Source: a virus. Taken from it: DNA of 42,818 bases. This document shows positions 1 through 7,041 of the stretch, piece by piece. The stretch covers positions 1-42,818 of the IMG/VR virus record IMGVR_UViG_3300023176_001474; one strand, given 5' to 3'. Every line of letters starts with the position of its first letter. Position 1 is the stretch's first letter. Made by a program: the position numbers and the translations under genes. The notes under the pieces were generated by a model, which was not told the origin of the DNA, made no database searches, and was given only the letters and a program-made list of their open reading frames with translations.

Positions 1-43
1 GGATATCCATGCTAAATACTTTCCAAACACTATCGGTTTGCAT
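1..43 (-). CDS. Unknown gene, 3' part cut off by window edge
   Basis: Only the first 14 codons are visible (MQTDSVWKVFSMDI). The ATG overlaps the stop of the gene to its right as TAATG, the coupling used repeatedly in this genome, which supports it being a real downstream cistron. Function cannot be judged. Confidence 0.5.
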   Translation of the reverse strand, partial: MQTDSVWKVFSMDI

Positions 44-405
44 TAGTATAACTCCATAACTGGTTTACCTTCATGAGTTCTTAACTTAACTAAAGTTCCC
101 TCTTCAATTGGTTCTTTAGTGTCAGCCATTACAAAGCTATTGTATTTATAAGGATTATAGGTCACAAGTCTTCCTGGACCTAAGTTAAAGAACATATCAG
201 GCTCTATGTTACCAACAACAAAAGCGTGTACATTCTTAGACTTATCTTTTAATACTTTCTTTCGTCCAGCTTGTCGTACAACAAACTTTGGTAGACCTAC
301 TACTACAGAGTTTTTATGAGCTACTACTTTGCCGTAGTTCTCTTTCTCTCGGGACTGAATTGAGAAAATATTTTTGTGTAGATTCCAATACACAGCTGCT
401 TTCAT
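43..405 (-). CDS. Conserved phage hypothetical protein
   Basis: About 120 aa. I place the start at 405 (MKAAVYWNLHKNIFSIQ) rather than at an upstream in-frame codon, because GGAGG lies 6 nt before this ATG and the upstream codons overlap the end of the neighbouring gene. The opening VYWNLHK...FSIQ and the internal KNVHAFVVG segment resemble small proteins of unknown function that recur in marine phages; this is a memory-based resemblance, not a search. The protein is rich in basic and beta-prone residues and has no signal peptide or membrane segment. It lies in the small-gene, replication and nucleotide-metabolism end of the window. Confidence 0.75.
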   Translation of the reverse strand: MKAAVYWNLHKNIFSIQSREKENYGKVVAHKNSVVVGLPKFVVRQAGRKKVLKDKSKNVHAFVVGNIEPDMFFNLGPGRLVTYNPYKYNSFVMADTKEPIEEGTLVKLRTHEGKPVMELY

Positions 406-406
406 T

Positions 407-796
407 TTAGCCTCCTGCAACTTCATTCCAAATACGCTGATCAAGACTAGAAGTATAACCTTCAGGTCTTAATGCAGACTCTATCTGAAGCGCCTCATTA
501 CGCTTAAGATTACACCCAATAATTTTAAACCCGATTTTATTTTTAGGTTTAAACATATCAAGCATTTCAATTACCTTACGTCTTTTAGGACGCAACCCTA
601 AATCACATTCTTTTGATTCAATGCGATAACGTTCAGGGACTTGTTCGTAAGGCGCAATACCGATGTAACCCCAACGAAGTTCATCTGAATTCCATCCAAC
701 AGCCTTACCTGTGTAAAACCAATGATAGACATAATAAAGTGGACCTTTGTTTTCTTTGTGAAAGAGTTCCATTTCTTTTGAGTACCATTTAGCCAT
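407..796 (-). CDS. GIY-YIG-like endonuclease domain protein
   Basis: 129 aa from the ATG at 796, which has GGAG 6-7 nt upstream; an in-frame TTG four codons earlier is less likely. The order of motifs fits a GIY-YIG nuclease: a tyrosine-rich YYVYHW strand near residue 21, GYIGIA near 43-48, arginines near 56-58, and a helix with the expected acidic residue (NEALQIESALRP, E101/E106). GIY-YIG domains cut DNA in homing endonucleases and some phage restriction or recombination enzymes. Here it stands alone with no intron visible. It overlaps the upstream gene by 8 nt. The fold call is moderate; the role is unknown. Confidence 0.6.
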   Translation of the reverse strand: MAKWYSKEMELFHKENKGPLYYVYHWFYTGKAVGWNSDELRWGYIGIAPYEQVPERYRIESKECDLGLRPKRRKVIEMLDMFKPKNKIGFKIIGCNLKRNEALQIESALRPEGYTSSLDQRIWNEVAGG

Positions 797-983
797 TTGC
801 TTCTCCAAAGTATTTTTTTAGATATTTCATCAATCCTTTGACATTGCCAAAAAACTCTACAGTATCATGCATTACACCTTCAGGACCAAGAATAGCAATT
901 TCAGGTTTACCGTCTATTGATACTATTGATAGATCATGTGCATCATCGATTTTGACAATTACTTGTTGGTGGTCAATCTTCAT
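789..983 (-). CDS. Small hypothetical protein
   Basis: 64 aa, not recognised. It begins MKIDHQQVIVKIDD and ends with a lysine-rich helix (LMKYLKKYFGEANG). The ATG overlaps the end of the upstream gene by four bases and the stop overlaps the start of the downstream gene, so it sits inside a translationally coupled string. No membrane segment or signal peptide. Confidence 0.65.
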   Translation of the reverse strand: MKIDHQQVIVKIDDAHDLSIVSIDGKPEIAILGPEGVMHDTVEFFGNVKGLMKYLKKYFGEANG

Positions 984-1186
984 TTATACTCCTTTCCATC
1001 TTCCCAAGCCTTTAAGATTTTAGTTTCAACAATACGGGCGTCATACCCCCCTGCTTTGAAGTTCTCATACCACTTATGGGCTTTTTCATAAGTATCATAG
1101 GCACCGCCTTCAGGCTCCCACCACCAAAAACCTTCTTCGTCTTGCATCCAGAGATGCACTTCATACATTCTAGGGCTAAATCCCAT
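980..1186 (-). CDS. Small hypothetical protein
   Basis: 68 aa, acidic and aromatic-rich, with a WWWEPEGG segment near residue 20 and a helical YEKAHKWYENFKAGG region. The ATG at 1186 overlaps the upstream stop (TGATG) and has AAGGAG 9 nt before it, supporting this start over an internal Met at residue 7. Function not recognised. It follows the deoxyribosyltransferase-like gene directly. Confidence 0.65.
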   Translation of the reverse strand: MGFSPRMYEVHLWMQDEEGFWWWEPEGGAYDTYEKAHKWYENFKAGGYDARIVETKILKAWEDGKEYK

Positions 1187-1623
1187 CAGTAATACTCCTT
1201 TACAGCTTCTACAGCATCATTTAAAGTATAGTGTTTTTCTGTTGCCATAGCCTCATAAAACGGATGAATAAAGTCACCCTCGTTGGCCCACAAAATAATG
1301 ATTTTATTCTTAGTATGTGCGAACATTAATTCCATAGAAGTACCAGTACCACGACCAGAATTTCTACGTACATCAGCTAGTACAATCTTTGAATTAGCAA
1401 TATCTTGTAGGTCTTGTTTAAAGATACGTTTACAAGTGTTCATAGTTTTAGTAACATCTTGCAGATTTTCTGTAAGTTGATCGTGAAAGCTAACTCTACG
1501 AGTAGGGTCCAGAGTTTGAATATCAGAGAGATAAAGGTGGTGACTAGCGGTCTTTCTCCACCGTGTCATCGTTTCTTTTGAGCAGTCTTCCATTGGACCT
1601 GCTAGATAAACATAGTCTTTCAT
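1186..1623 (-). CDS. Nucleoside 2-deoxyribosyltransferase-like protein
   Basis: 145 aa. The N-terminal YLAGPM (residues 6-11), the central SKIVLADV strand with D84, and GRGTGTSMEL with the candidate nucleophile E98 match the nucleoside 2-deoxyribosyltransferase fold (PF05014 class). Enzymes of this family exchange or hydrolyse the base of deoxynucleosides, so a role in phage nucleotide salvage, base modification or nucleotide depletion is plausible. Which reaction occurs cannot be read from the sequence. It lies downstream of the ssDNA-binding protein and its terminator. Confidence 0.75.
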   Translation of the reverse strand: MKDYVYLAGPMEDCSKETMTRWRKTASHHLYLSDIQTLDPTRRVSFHDQLTENLQDVTKTMNTCKRIFKQDLQDIANSKIVLADVRRNSGRGTGTSMELMFAHTKNKIIILWANEGDFIHPFYEAMATEKHYTLNDAVEAVKEYY

Positions 1624-1659
1624 TTTTCTTTCCTCTTGGTTGACTAGTCTAATAAAAAA

Positions 1660-1680
1660 GGGAGACCATTACAGTCTCCC
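1660..1680 (-). terminator. Rho-independent terminator after the SSB-like gene
   Basis: On the minus strand GGGAGAC pairs with GTCTCCC around a 7-nt loop, followed at once by a run of T (1659-1654). It ends transcription 12 nt after the stop of the predicted ssDNA-binding protein gene. Confidence 0.85.
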
Positions 1681-1691
1681 CTAAGTGTTAA

Positions 1692-2225
1692 TTAAAACAT
1701 TAATTCGTCATCAAGCTCATCAGATGCTACGAACTGATCTTGATCAACTACTTGGTTGTCAGCTACTTTGACAACATTCATTTCAACCATCTCGAAGTCA
1801 TCTTCTCGTGGTTTAGGTGTATACTCTTTAAGAGTAGTTACCTGTACAGCCATTAGCATGGATGCAATACCCTTACGGCCACCTACATTGTACTCATACT
1901 GATAAACACGCACGTTGCCAACAGAACCATTGCCTAACGTGTTTGGATCGAGTGCAGAGAGATCGCCGCCGACTAGGCTAACTGGGTTCTGAGGTTCACC
2001 ATTAGCTTTCTTCGTCTTCTTCTTCAAATTGGCCTTGTAAAACATTCCTTCATCGTCTTCATCAGGTTTGACGTTGAGATTTAGTTCTTTCCACTCCTTT
2101 GCCTGTTTCTTGTCACGAGTGCGAATTTGAAGCTCCCATGTTGGATTATTAGCATCAAACGTAGCATTAGGCTTGTTTGGGTCTAGTTTAGCAAAAAATA
2201 GTTCTACATTTTTAAGAATAGCCAT
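1692..2225 (-). CDS. Predicted single-stranded DNA-binding protein
   Basis: 177 aa. The body looks like a beta-rich OB-type fold (WELQIRTRD, GSVGNVRVYQYEY, MLMAVQVTTL) and the protein ends in an acidic tail closing with DELDDELMF. That layout of acidic C-terminus plus terminal aromatic is typical of T7 gp2.5-type and other phage ssDNA-binding proteins, which coat ssDNA and recruit replication proteins. It is expressed as a unit of its own, between a candidate promoter (2272-2288) and a strong terminator (1660-1680). The assignment rests on composition, tail and context rather than a strict motif. Confidence 0.65.
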   Translation of the reverse strand: MAILKNVELFFAKLDPNKPNATFDANNPTWELQIRTRDKKQAKEWKELNLNVKPDEDDEGMFYKANLKKKTKKANGEPQNPVSLVGGDLSALDPNTLGNGSVGNVRVYQYEYNVGGRKGIASMLMAVQVTTLKEYTPKPREDDFEMVEMNVVKVADNQVVDQDQFVASDELDDELMF

Positions 2226-2262
2226 GTTATTTCCTCTTGGATATCTATTAGGTTAAGATTAT

Positions 2263-2288
2263 GAACATATGTTCTTTAACGTCAGGTA
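2263..2288 (-). promoter_or_regulatory. Candidate phage-RNAP promoter, copy 1 (17-bp motif)
   Basis: Minus-strand TACCTGACGTTAAAGAA occupies 2288-2272, 4 nt after the stop of the 71 aa gene and about 47 nt upstream of the SSB-like start. A 12-nt palindrome GAACATATGTTC (2263-2274) overlaps its end. The same 17-bp core occurs at 13277, 23474 and 30375. Its layout resembles T7/SP6-class promoters (SP6 TGACACTATAGAAG). The promoter role is inferred. Confidence 0.5.
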
Positions 2289-2292
2289 ATTT

Positions 2293-2508
2293 TTACCCAA
2301 ACGTTTCAATGATAAACCAGCTTTCAGGTTGATCATTCATATACAGTTCTGCATAGGTTTGTTGTTCGGTGCCTGGATTTATTTTCACCTTTAAACAATC
2401 GTTATCTTTGTCGTAGTCAGTAATAAGAACTACTTCTTCTACGTCATCAAAGTAAACAACTGCATACTTATGCAAAAGCGAAATCGGATTCGAGTACATC
2501 GCCGACAT
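2293..2508 (-). CDS. Small hypothetical protein overlapping the RNAP gene
   Basis: 71 aa, acidic, beta-rich (VVYFDDVEEVVLITDYDKD), not recognised. It overlaps the last 41 bases of the T7-like RNA polymerase gene in another frame. The start at 2508 has AGG about 10 nt upstream; an ATG three codons later is an alternative. Its stop lies 4 nt before the candidate promoter for the SSB-like gene, so it is the last cistron of the polymerase transcript. Confidence 0.65.
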   Translation of the reverse strand: MSAMYSNPISLLHKYAVVYFDDVEEVVLITDYDKDNDCLKVKINPGTEQQTYAELYMNDQPESWFIIETFG

Positions 2509-4636
2509 TTAGATTACCTTTCTCTGGTATTAGATCACTTGATTGAAGTTGCCCTAGTATATTTTCTAGAGGCTCGGCTTCGTAGAGTTCTACGAATTTC
2601 TTTCTAACATGATAAAACATTTTGTCCATATTACCTGCATGAGACCCGAAAGAGTCATGCACAACAGTAACAGGATAGTCTGCATCATGTATACACATTG
2701 TTAGATGAACAGCATCAAGACTATGAACTACATTAGGTGCAGCACCAGTCTTCTGCTTAGTCTCATTAACAGTAGTTTCTTCCCATACCTGTAGCTGTAC
2801 TTTAAGTATGTCATCGCCATATTTAAGCTCAGTACGTTTGGTAGTAGGCTTACGATAAGCCTGTACTACAGGAAAGCCTGTTATTGGTGAAATCCAGTTC
2901 ATATGCTCTTTTCTTTTGTTAGCTCTTTCGGCTACAGTTTGGAAGAGTCTTAGCATCTTAGCTGGACCTCTAAGTTCTTCATAACAGGTATTATATACCA
3001 GAGAGCCAAGGAGAGCACCCCAGAGGTGTTCTTTGTCTCTCAAGTAGGGTGATATATCACGAGTGTCTTCTATTACCTGTTGGCCCATACCGTAAGACGT
3101 ACCGCCGTAACCCAGTGTCATAACATTACGCTTGACAGTCTTACGTTGGATTTTCTTGTCTTGGATATTGTGCCAATAGACTGCAAAGAGTTTTTCTCGT
3201 AGATCACGGTTCTTGTTGCGCCATGATTGTGCTTCTTGAAAAGCTAAAGCTTTACGCTCAGACTTGTCAGGGGCATTTTCATAAGTGCGCTGCAGGTTAA
3301 CAGCTGTATCAAAAGTCTCTTGAAACTTGTTAATAGTTTCTTGATCTAGCTTTTCAACTTGTTTACCTAGTCGTTCCCAAACCTTTTCGGCAATAAACAT
3401 ATAGACATCACCTGGAAGTTTACTTGGTACTAAGTTAACAAGAGGTGCAACCTCGTCATCTTGAGACATAGCTACTAGATGTTGAACACCATTATTAGAA
3501 CCGTCAATATATATGGGTAAACAAGAAGGAAACTCAGAGACATCATTTCCTTTTCTTATCCAATCATGTATAAGATACAGTTCATAACAAGCTGCTAGAA
3601 AGCTAAAAGGCTTATCTGCGTTCATCCATATCGTATTAGATAAAGGATCTTCTACATAATCAAGGATATGATGTATGTTATCAGTTACCCATTGAACACG
3701 ATCATCGAGGCTAACTTTATCATTACCCCAAACGTTTGCAGTATGTACACATAACCAGTAATAGCCAACATCACCTAGTGGTACTGCCTCATCTAGCATT
3801 AAGATGCCCTTGGCATTGTCGCTAGACTGCTCGTGTAAGAACGCAGTATTAGGGTAAATACGACCTCGGAAGTCAAGGTTATACAGATGATAGAAAGGTT
3901 TATCACTGTGCTTCTCTGCAAGCCTCTGTATAGCTTCAGCTTCAATGATTAACGAAGCCCGTTTAATAGGATCAATCTCTTTAGTAAACTTAAAGGGATT
4001 TTTTTCGTTAGTCATACACTTTTTATACACATCAAATACAAAGTTGTTTATTCGCCAACCTGTATTATTAAGCTTGTTTAGTGTTTCTATAACATAAGAC
4101 ATGTCATGATTTTCATAGTACTTCAGAGCATCCTCATAACCTTTCTTAATTACGCTAATACCTGTATCTTCATGATAAGAGTCTTGAGACCAAGGTTTAG
4201 CAGGGGTGTTTACAGGAAACATATCACACTTTTCTGTATCTACTAAGTCCATAAGCTCTTTAATAGCTTGCCAGTCTTTAGCATGTAAGAAATAAGATCT
4301 ATGTTTATCTTTTTTACCATTACGATAAGTGTGCTTTTTACGATAGTCAAGAATACCTAGCTCGATATAACTAATTATAACAAACCAACCCCCTTGAACA
4401 TCAAGAACACTATTTTGTTTCTGTCTTAGCTTTTGTCTAAGACGTCTACCTATGCTGCTTGCTACTTCTACAAGTGTTGCTTTCCTTTCTAGGCCTTTTA
4501 ATACATGAGCATAAGAAAACTCAATAATATCTCTTGCACTCATTTTAGATAAGAAACTTGCAGCTTGTCTCTTGTCTAGTATTGATTGTCTGTACTCTAG
4601 ATCTTCTACTAATTTATCTAGAATATTTATTTTCAT
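2468..4636 (-). CDS. T7-like single-subunit DNA-directed RNA polymerase
   Basis: 722 aa, shorter than T7 RNAP (883 aa), mostly in the N-terminal region. The catalytic core is complete: LDFRGRIYP (255-261), motif A IDGSNNGVQH with D378, motif B RKTVKRNVMTLGYGG with R498, K502, Y510 and G511, PNVVHSLDAVHL near 634-645, and motif C VVHDSFG with H660/D661. It ends in DFAFA like T7 RNAP. It should transcribe later phage genes from its own promoters; the repeated 17-bp motif is a candidate target. AAAGGAAA precedes the ATG. A 15-nt inverted repeat (4661-4675) lies 25 nt upstream of the start. This is separate from the MuF-fused polymerase at 16995-21359. Confidence 0.97.
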   Translation of the reverse strand: MKINILDKLVEDLEYRQSILDKRQAASFLSKMSARDIIEFSYAHVLKGLERKATLVEVASSIGRRLRQKLRQKQNSVLDVQGGWFVIISYIELGILDYRKKHTYRNGKKDKHRSYFLHAKDWQAIKELMDLVDTEKCDMFPVNTPAKPWSQDSYHEDTGISVIKKGYEDALKYYENHDMSYVIETLNKLNNTGWRINNFVFDVYKKCMTNEKNPFKFTKEIDPIKRASLIIEAEAIQRLAEKHSDKPFYHLYNLDFRGRIYPNTAFLHEQSSDNAKGILMLDEAVPLGDVGYYWLCVHTANVWGNDKVSLDDRVQWVTDNIHHILDYVEDPLSNTIWMNADKPFSFLAACYELYLIHDWIRKGNDVSEFPSCLPIYIDGSNNGVQHLVAMSQDDEVAPLVNLVPSKLPGDVYMFIAEKVWERLGKQVEKLDQETINKFQETFDTAVNLQRTYENAPDKSERKALAFQEAQSWRNKNRDLREKLFAVYWHNIQDKKIQRKTVKRNVMTLGYGGTSYGMGQQVIEDTRDISPYLRDKEHLWGALLGSLVYNTCYEELRGPAKMLRLFQTVAERANKRKEHMNWISPITGFPVVQAYRKPTTKRTELKYGDDILKVQLQVWEETTVNETKQKTGAAPNVVHSLDAVHLTMCIHDADYPVTVVHDSFGSHAGNMDKMFYHVRKKFVELYEAEPLENILGQLQSSDLIPEKGNLNVGDVLESDFAFA

Positions 4637-4660
4637 TCACTATTTCCTTTCGTAGACATT

Positions 4661-4675
4661 GTACAATAATTGTAC
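4661..4675. repeat. 15-nt inverted repeat upstream of RNAP gene
   Basis: GTACAATAATTGTAC is a perfect inverted repeat (6-bp stem with 3-nt loop, or a 7-bp dyad around one base). It lies 25 nt upstream of the RNA polymerase ATG, so it could be an operator or a hairpin promoter. Role inferred from position. Confidence 0.45.
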
Positions 4676-4697
4676 TCTACTTTTCAGACATTAATAG

Positions 4698-4775
4698 TTA
4701 TTGGTTATCTTCATCGTATTTGTTATATGTTTTAACTAATACATAAAGTAAGAATACGCCAATAACTTCTACCAA
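4698..4775 (-). CDS. Possible 25-aa membrane peptide
   Basis: A 25-codon frame starting at a TTG with AAAGGAAA upstream encodes a hydrophobic stretch (VIGVFLLYVLV) followed by a charged tail. It sits in the 220-bp gap between the HTH gene's terminator and the RNA polymerase gene. The non-ATG start and tiny size make it doubtful; otherwise this gap holds only the inverted repeat at 4661. Confidence 0.25.
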   Translation of the reverse strand: MVEVIGVFLLYVLVKTYNKYDEDNQ

Positions 4776-4824
4776 TATAAATTTCCTTTAATAATTTGAA
4801 AAAAAAAAAGAGAGAGAGAAATAA

Positions 4825-4849
4825 CCCCCGCCCCTAAAAGGGACGAGGG
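4825..4849 (-). terminator. Terminator after the HTH gene
   Basis: On the minus strand CCCTCGTCCCT pairs with AGGGGCGGGGG (11 bp with G-U pairs, U3 loop). A pyrimidine tract follows, including 11-12 T at 4810-4799. It closes the HTH-gene unit. Confidence 0.75.
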
Positions 4850-4857
4850 CAAAAGTT

Positions 4858-5094
4858 TTATTTTTGATCTTCTAATCGTGGGTTGTTTTCGTTTAATGTA
4901 CGAATCCAGTTTTTAACTGACTGTACACAACAACCTACATCTTCGGCAACTTGAGAAAAGCTTTCACCTTTCATTACTCGTCCTGCAGCTACAATACGGT
5001 CATAGTTATTCCAACTACGATTATCCTGTTTAAACGGAATACCTTTAGTTAAAGAATAGTTAGAACCTTTTGATAGACTTTTAATATGTGCCAT
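4858..5094 (-). CDS. Small helix-turn-helix protein
   Basis: 78 aa. Residues about 50-70 (SFSQVAEDVGCCVQSVKNWI) fit a helix-turn-helix of the transposase/Hin-like type, where AEDVGCCVQSV is helix-turn-helix and VKNWI follows. The N-terminus is basic. It probably binds DNA as a small regulator, perhaps of this early region. AAGGAG precedes the ATG. A perfect 15-nt inverted repeat (5129-5143) lies 35 nt upstream, a good place for an operator used in autoregulation. It has its own terminator, so it is a single-gene unit. Confidence 0.7.
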   Translation of the reverse strand: MAHIKSLSKGSNYSLTKGIPFKQDNRSWNNYDRIVAAGRVMKGESFSQVAEDVGCCVQSVKNWIRTLNENNPRLEDQK

Positions 5095-5128
5095 AAGAGA
5101 TCTCCTTATTTATTTTGGCTAGCTCGAT

Positions 5129-5143
5129 GGATCACTGTGATCC
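5129..5143. promoter_or_regulatory. 15-nt inverted repeat, candidate operator of the HTH gene
   Basis: GGATCACTGTGATCC is a perfect dyad (6-bp stem and 3-nt loop, or 7 bp around one base) 35 nt upstream of the HTH protein start. Candidate binding site or hairpin promoter; not proven by sequence. Confidence 0.45.
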
Positions 5144-5194
5144 AGAAGACGCATTGTGGGAGGCCAACACGCCTACTGAATAACAGTAAAAAGA

Positions 5195-5212
5195 GCCGCC
5201 CCGAAGGGCGAC
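5195..5212 (-). terminator. UUCG-loop terminator
   Basis: Minus-strand GTCGCCC-TTCG-GGGCGGC followed by TCTTTTTA. It lies 5 nt after the stop of the 57-aa gene and ends the string of small genes from 6037 to 5217. Confidence 0.85.
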
Positions 5213-5216
5213 TGAG

Positions 5217-5390
5217 TTACAGGGAGGAATTGAATTCTCCTTGATCCAAGAAGAACTCTAGATCTTCTTCTTTTGGCGGATCAATGTAAGTATAAGACCA
5301 CTTTTCATCTATAGCCTTAACAAGATTGCTAAAGCTAATTGCTTCCAAATGTTCTTTCTTTTCTTCAGCTGTAAGTTTTCTTTTTGGCAT
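5217..5390 (-). CDS. Small hypothetical protein (57 aa)
   Basis: 57 aa beginning MPKRKLTAEEKKEHLEAI and ending LDQGEFNSSL: basic N-terminus, acidic C-terminal half, soluble. AGGAAAG lies 7 nt before the ATG. It overlaps the upstream 58-aa gene by 26 nt and is followed by a UUCG terminator, which together support it as the last gene of the small-gene string. Function unknown. Confidence 0.7.
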   Translation of the reverse strand: MPKRKLTAEEKKEHLEAISFSNLVKAIDEKWSYTYIDPPKEEDLEFFLDQGEFNSSL

Positions 5391-5541
5391 AGACTTTCCT
5401 TTCTATTGTTGCAACACCACCTAATTTTTTTAGTTTTGGTGCTACTTTTAAGAAATGTTCGTCTGCTTCTTTTTCTGTTTTACAGAGTTTATGCGCAAAC
5501 ATAAAGCGTCTGTTGTCATAGTATTTTACTTCCCAGTACAT
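5365..5541 (-). CDS. Small hypothetical protein (58 aa)
   Basis: 58 aa beginning MYWEVKYYDNRRFMFAHKL, with a basic tail ending KKKTYS. GGAGG lies 8 nt before the ATG. Pattern of short beta strand, helix (KTEKEADEHFLKVAPKLKKLG) and strand suggests a tiny alpha/beta fold. Not recognised. It overlaps the downstream 57-aa gene. Confidence 0.7.
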   Translation of the reverse strand: MYWEVKYYDNRRFMFAHKLCKTEKEADEHFLKVAPKLKKLGGVATIERKVYAKKKTYS

Positions 5542-5550
5542 AATAGCCTC

Positions 5551-5718
5551 CTAGCTATAATCTATTGTAAGGATGTTTTCCATAGTTATGCCATGCTTTC
5601 TGAAAGCCACACCATAAGCTACTTTATAAGCATCCTCCTTTGACCAGTTAGATCTTTCTACTACACTTACTTTCCGTGTAGTTTCTGGAACATGGTAAGT
5701 TATCGTGCATACGAACAT
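5551..5718 (-). CDS. Small hypothetical protein (55 aa)
   Basis: 55 aa beginning MFVCTITYHVPETTRKVSVV. GGAGG lies 8 nt before the ATG, which overlaps the upstream stop as TAATG. The layout (strand, basic loop, helix SKEDAYKVAYGVAFRKHG, strand) is like that of the neighbouring 58-aa protein. Function unknown. Confidence 0.7.
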   Translation of the reverse strand: MFVCTITYHVPETTRKVSVVERSNWSKEDAYKVAYGVAFRKHGITMENILTIDYS

Positions 5719-5909
5719 TAATTATCCTCCACATATACTGATACTGTTCTTACGATAGGCGTCCAAGTAAAGTGTTTAACTTTATCTGGATTGCACTTCC
5801 AGTACCCATCAGCAACGGATACTAGCATTTTGTCTGCAAACTCTAAAGCAGAGTCTACATCTGGTTTGTCTACTGACATTGTTGTTTCTCTGTGTTTAAA
5901 GACAAACAT
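5718..5909 (-). CDS. Small hypothetical protein (63 aa)
   Basis: 63 aa, not recognised; contains SALEFADKMLVSVADGYWKCN and ends TVSVYVEDN. The start at 5909 has GAGGAG upstream and overlaps the stop of the membrane-peptide gene as TAATG; its own stop overlaps the next ATG the same way. Soluble by composition. Confidence 0.7.
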   Translation of the reverse strand: MFVFKHRETTMSVDKPDVDSALEFADKMLVSVADGYWKCNPDKVKHFTWTPIVRTVSVYVEDN

Positions 5910-6037
5910 TACTCTTTCTCCTCATAATGAAGAGCAATAATAGTATCTACATACGCCCATATAAAGAGTACAGTAAGTACTACTAAACCAGTTGCAATTC
6001 CTTTTGCAATCATTATTAGTGTTGCTGGATCTTCCAT
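5909..6037 (-). CDS. Small single-pass membrane protein (42 aa)
   Basis: 42 aa beginning MEDPATLIMIAKG with one hydrophobic helix (ATGLVVLTVLFIWAYVDTIIAL) and a charged tail LHYEEKE. CGGAG lies 9 nt upstream. The frame stays open upstream to the ATG inside the repeated TATAATG element (6084), so a 15-codon longer product is possible, but the internal start has the better ribosome site. First gene of the coupled string 6037-5217. Confidence 0.65.
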   Translation of the reverse strand: MEDPATLIMIAKGIATGLVVLTVLFIWAYVDTIIALHYEEKE

Positions 6038-6059
6038 TTGATTTACTCCGTTTGGTTTC

Positions 6060-6109
6060 CACTTGGTGATACATAGTATCATTATAGATGCAATAATTTT
6101 CTCACTTTA
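6060..6109 (-). promoter_or_regulatory. Repeated TATAATG element, copy A
   Basis: Minus-strand order: AAGTGAGAAAATT, a 4-nt spacer, GCATCTATAATG, then hairpin GATAC-TAT-GTATC (6080-6068), then CCAAGTGG. It shares this layout with copies at 7296-7353 and 7548-7602 and, without the hairpin, 7955-7986. It contains a perfect -10-like TATAAT and lies just upstream of the 42-aa gene. Candidate promoter; the polymerase is not known. Confidence 0.5.
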
Positions 6110-6574
6110 TTTGTAAAATAAATGTGATCCAACTTTGCCAAGATACTTCATTTCTGAAGCCCAGTAGGGTTTTACATAATCAGCATGATAGTGTGTAGCC
6201 CCTGTTTTTGGTAAGTAGCCTTCTGGGTTGTTTATAATCAACTCAGCAGCTTTATAGATTTCTTTCCAAGCCTCACGATCAAGAAAACTCATACGAGTAG
6301 GGTCATCATGCTTACCGTCATGAGTCCAAGAAAATTGTTTGCTTTGCCATACTACTTCACAAATAGTATTTGGAAAATTCTTAGACAAAGCCCGATTAAA
6401 TGTTACCTCGGCTATCATAGCCTGACTGGCAAGAGATTCACTTCGAGCTTCGAAGAAAATATTTTGTGCCAGACAATAGGTTTCTCGCTTAGAGATTTCT
6501 GCTTGGGCAATCGAAACGAACGCCCAAGTAGTTAGTATAGATACGAGTAATGCGCTTGCTACTCTTTTCATCAT
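6107..6574 (-). CDS. SleB-like cell-wall hydrolase with signal peptide
   Basis: 155 aa. Residues 1-25 form a signal peptide (basic MMKR, hydrophobic core, AQA-E cleavage site). The mature part matches the Hydrolase_2/SleB family (PF07486): CLAQNIFFEARSES with the likely catalytic E42, then TFNRAL, VVWQSKQFSW, TGATHYHADYVKPYWA and the closing GSHLFY. Such enzymes are lytic transglycosylases that cut peptidoglycan. Its gene overlaps the upstream two-TM protein gene (ATGATGA, AAGGAG upstream). With its own signal peptide it could reach the periplasm through the host Sec system. It is the second peptidoglycan enzyme in the window, besides the M15 peptidase at 24103. Confidence 0.88.
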   Translation of the reverse strand: MMKRVASALLVSILTTWAFVSIAQAEISKRETYCLAQNIFFEARSESLASQAMIAEVTFNRALSKNFPNTICEVVWQSKQFSWTHDGKHDDPTRMSFLDREAWKEIYKAAELIINNPEGYLPKTGATHYHADYVKPYWASEMKYLGKVGSHLFYK

Positions 6575-7014
6575 TTTATGCTCCTTAACATATTATTTAG
6601 ATGATAGGCATTTTTTTCATTTATGCCATTTTGTTTTTGCAGTAATTTCTCCTGCTTCTTTTTTTCTTCTTCCTTCTTTTTAGCTTCAGCTATTTTATTA
6701 GCTTCAACTTTTTTATGAATTTTCTGAAACATCATAATTATTTCAGGAAGAAACATGCCTAGCCATACTAGACTGTTAAAGTCATCTAAATATCCCTTGT
6801 AGATATCAGCAGACAACATGTATAGGAATGATAACACACCTACACCACCAATAAATACTTTTGTATTTTGGTCTTTTATTTCTAGTTTTATTTTACTTCT
6901 TTTCTTTTTGTCCTTAACACCAGATCTTACTAGCATGATGCTCATAGAGATAATGATATATCTGACAAAAAAGCCAAGAATGATATTTCCAACGATTAGA
7001 TAGATTGTTTCCAT
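6571..7014 (-). CDS. Membrane protein with coiled-coil tail; possible holin
   Basis: 147 aa with hydrophobic segments near residues 5-28 (IVGNIILGFFVRYIIISMSIML), 53-68 (VFIGGVGVLSFLYML) and a weaker one near 81-95, then a strongly charged helix rich in K and E (KIAEAKKKEEEKKKQEKL), likely a coiled coil. It is directly upstream of, and overlaps, the SleB-like gene, so a holin or lysis-accessory role is reasonable but unproven. The ATG at 7014 has no good Shine-Dalgarno sequence, which is odd for this genome. Confidence 0.6.
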   Translation of the reverse strand: METIYLIVGNIILGFFVRYIIISMSIMLVRSGVKDKKKRSKIKLEIKDQNTKVFIGGVGVLSFLYMLSADIYKGYLDDFNSLVWLGMFLPEIIMMFQKIHKKVEANKIAEAKKKEEEKKKQEKLLQKQNGINEKNAYHLNNMLRSIK

Positions 7015-7041
7015 AGTACTAAGCCCGTTTAATTGGTTGGA

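Noticed and set aside
120-140. TTCTTTAGTGTCAG segment similar to the 17-bp motif
   Set aside because: It lies inside a coding region and differs at the central ACG, so it is treated as chance.
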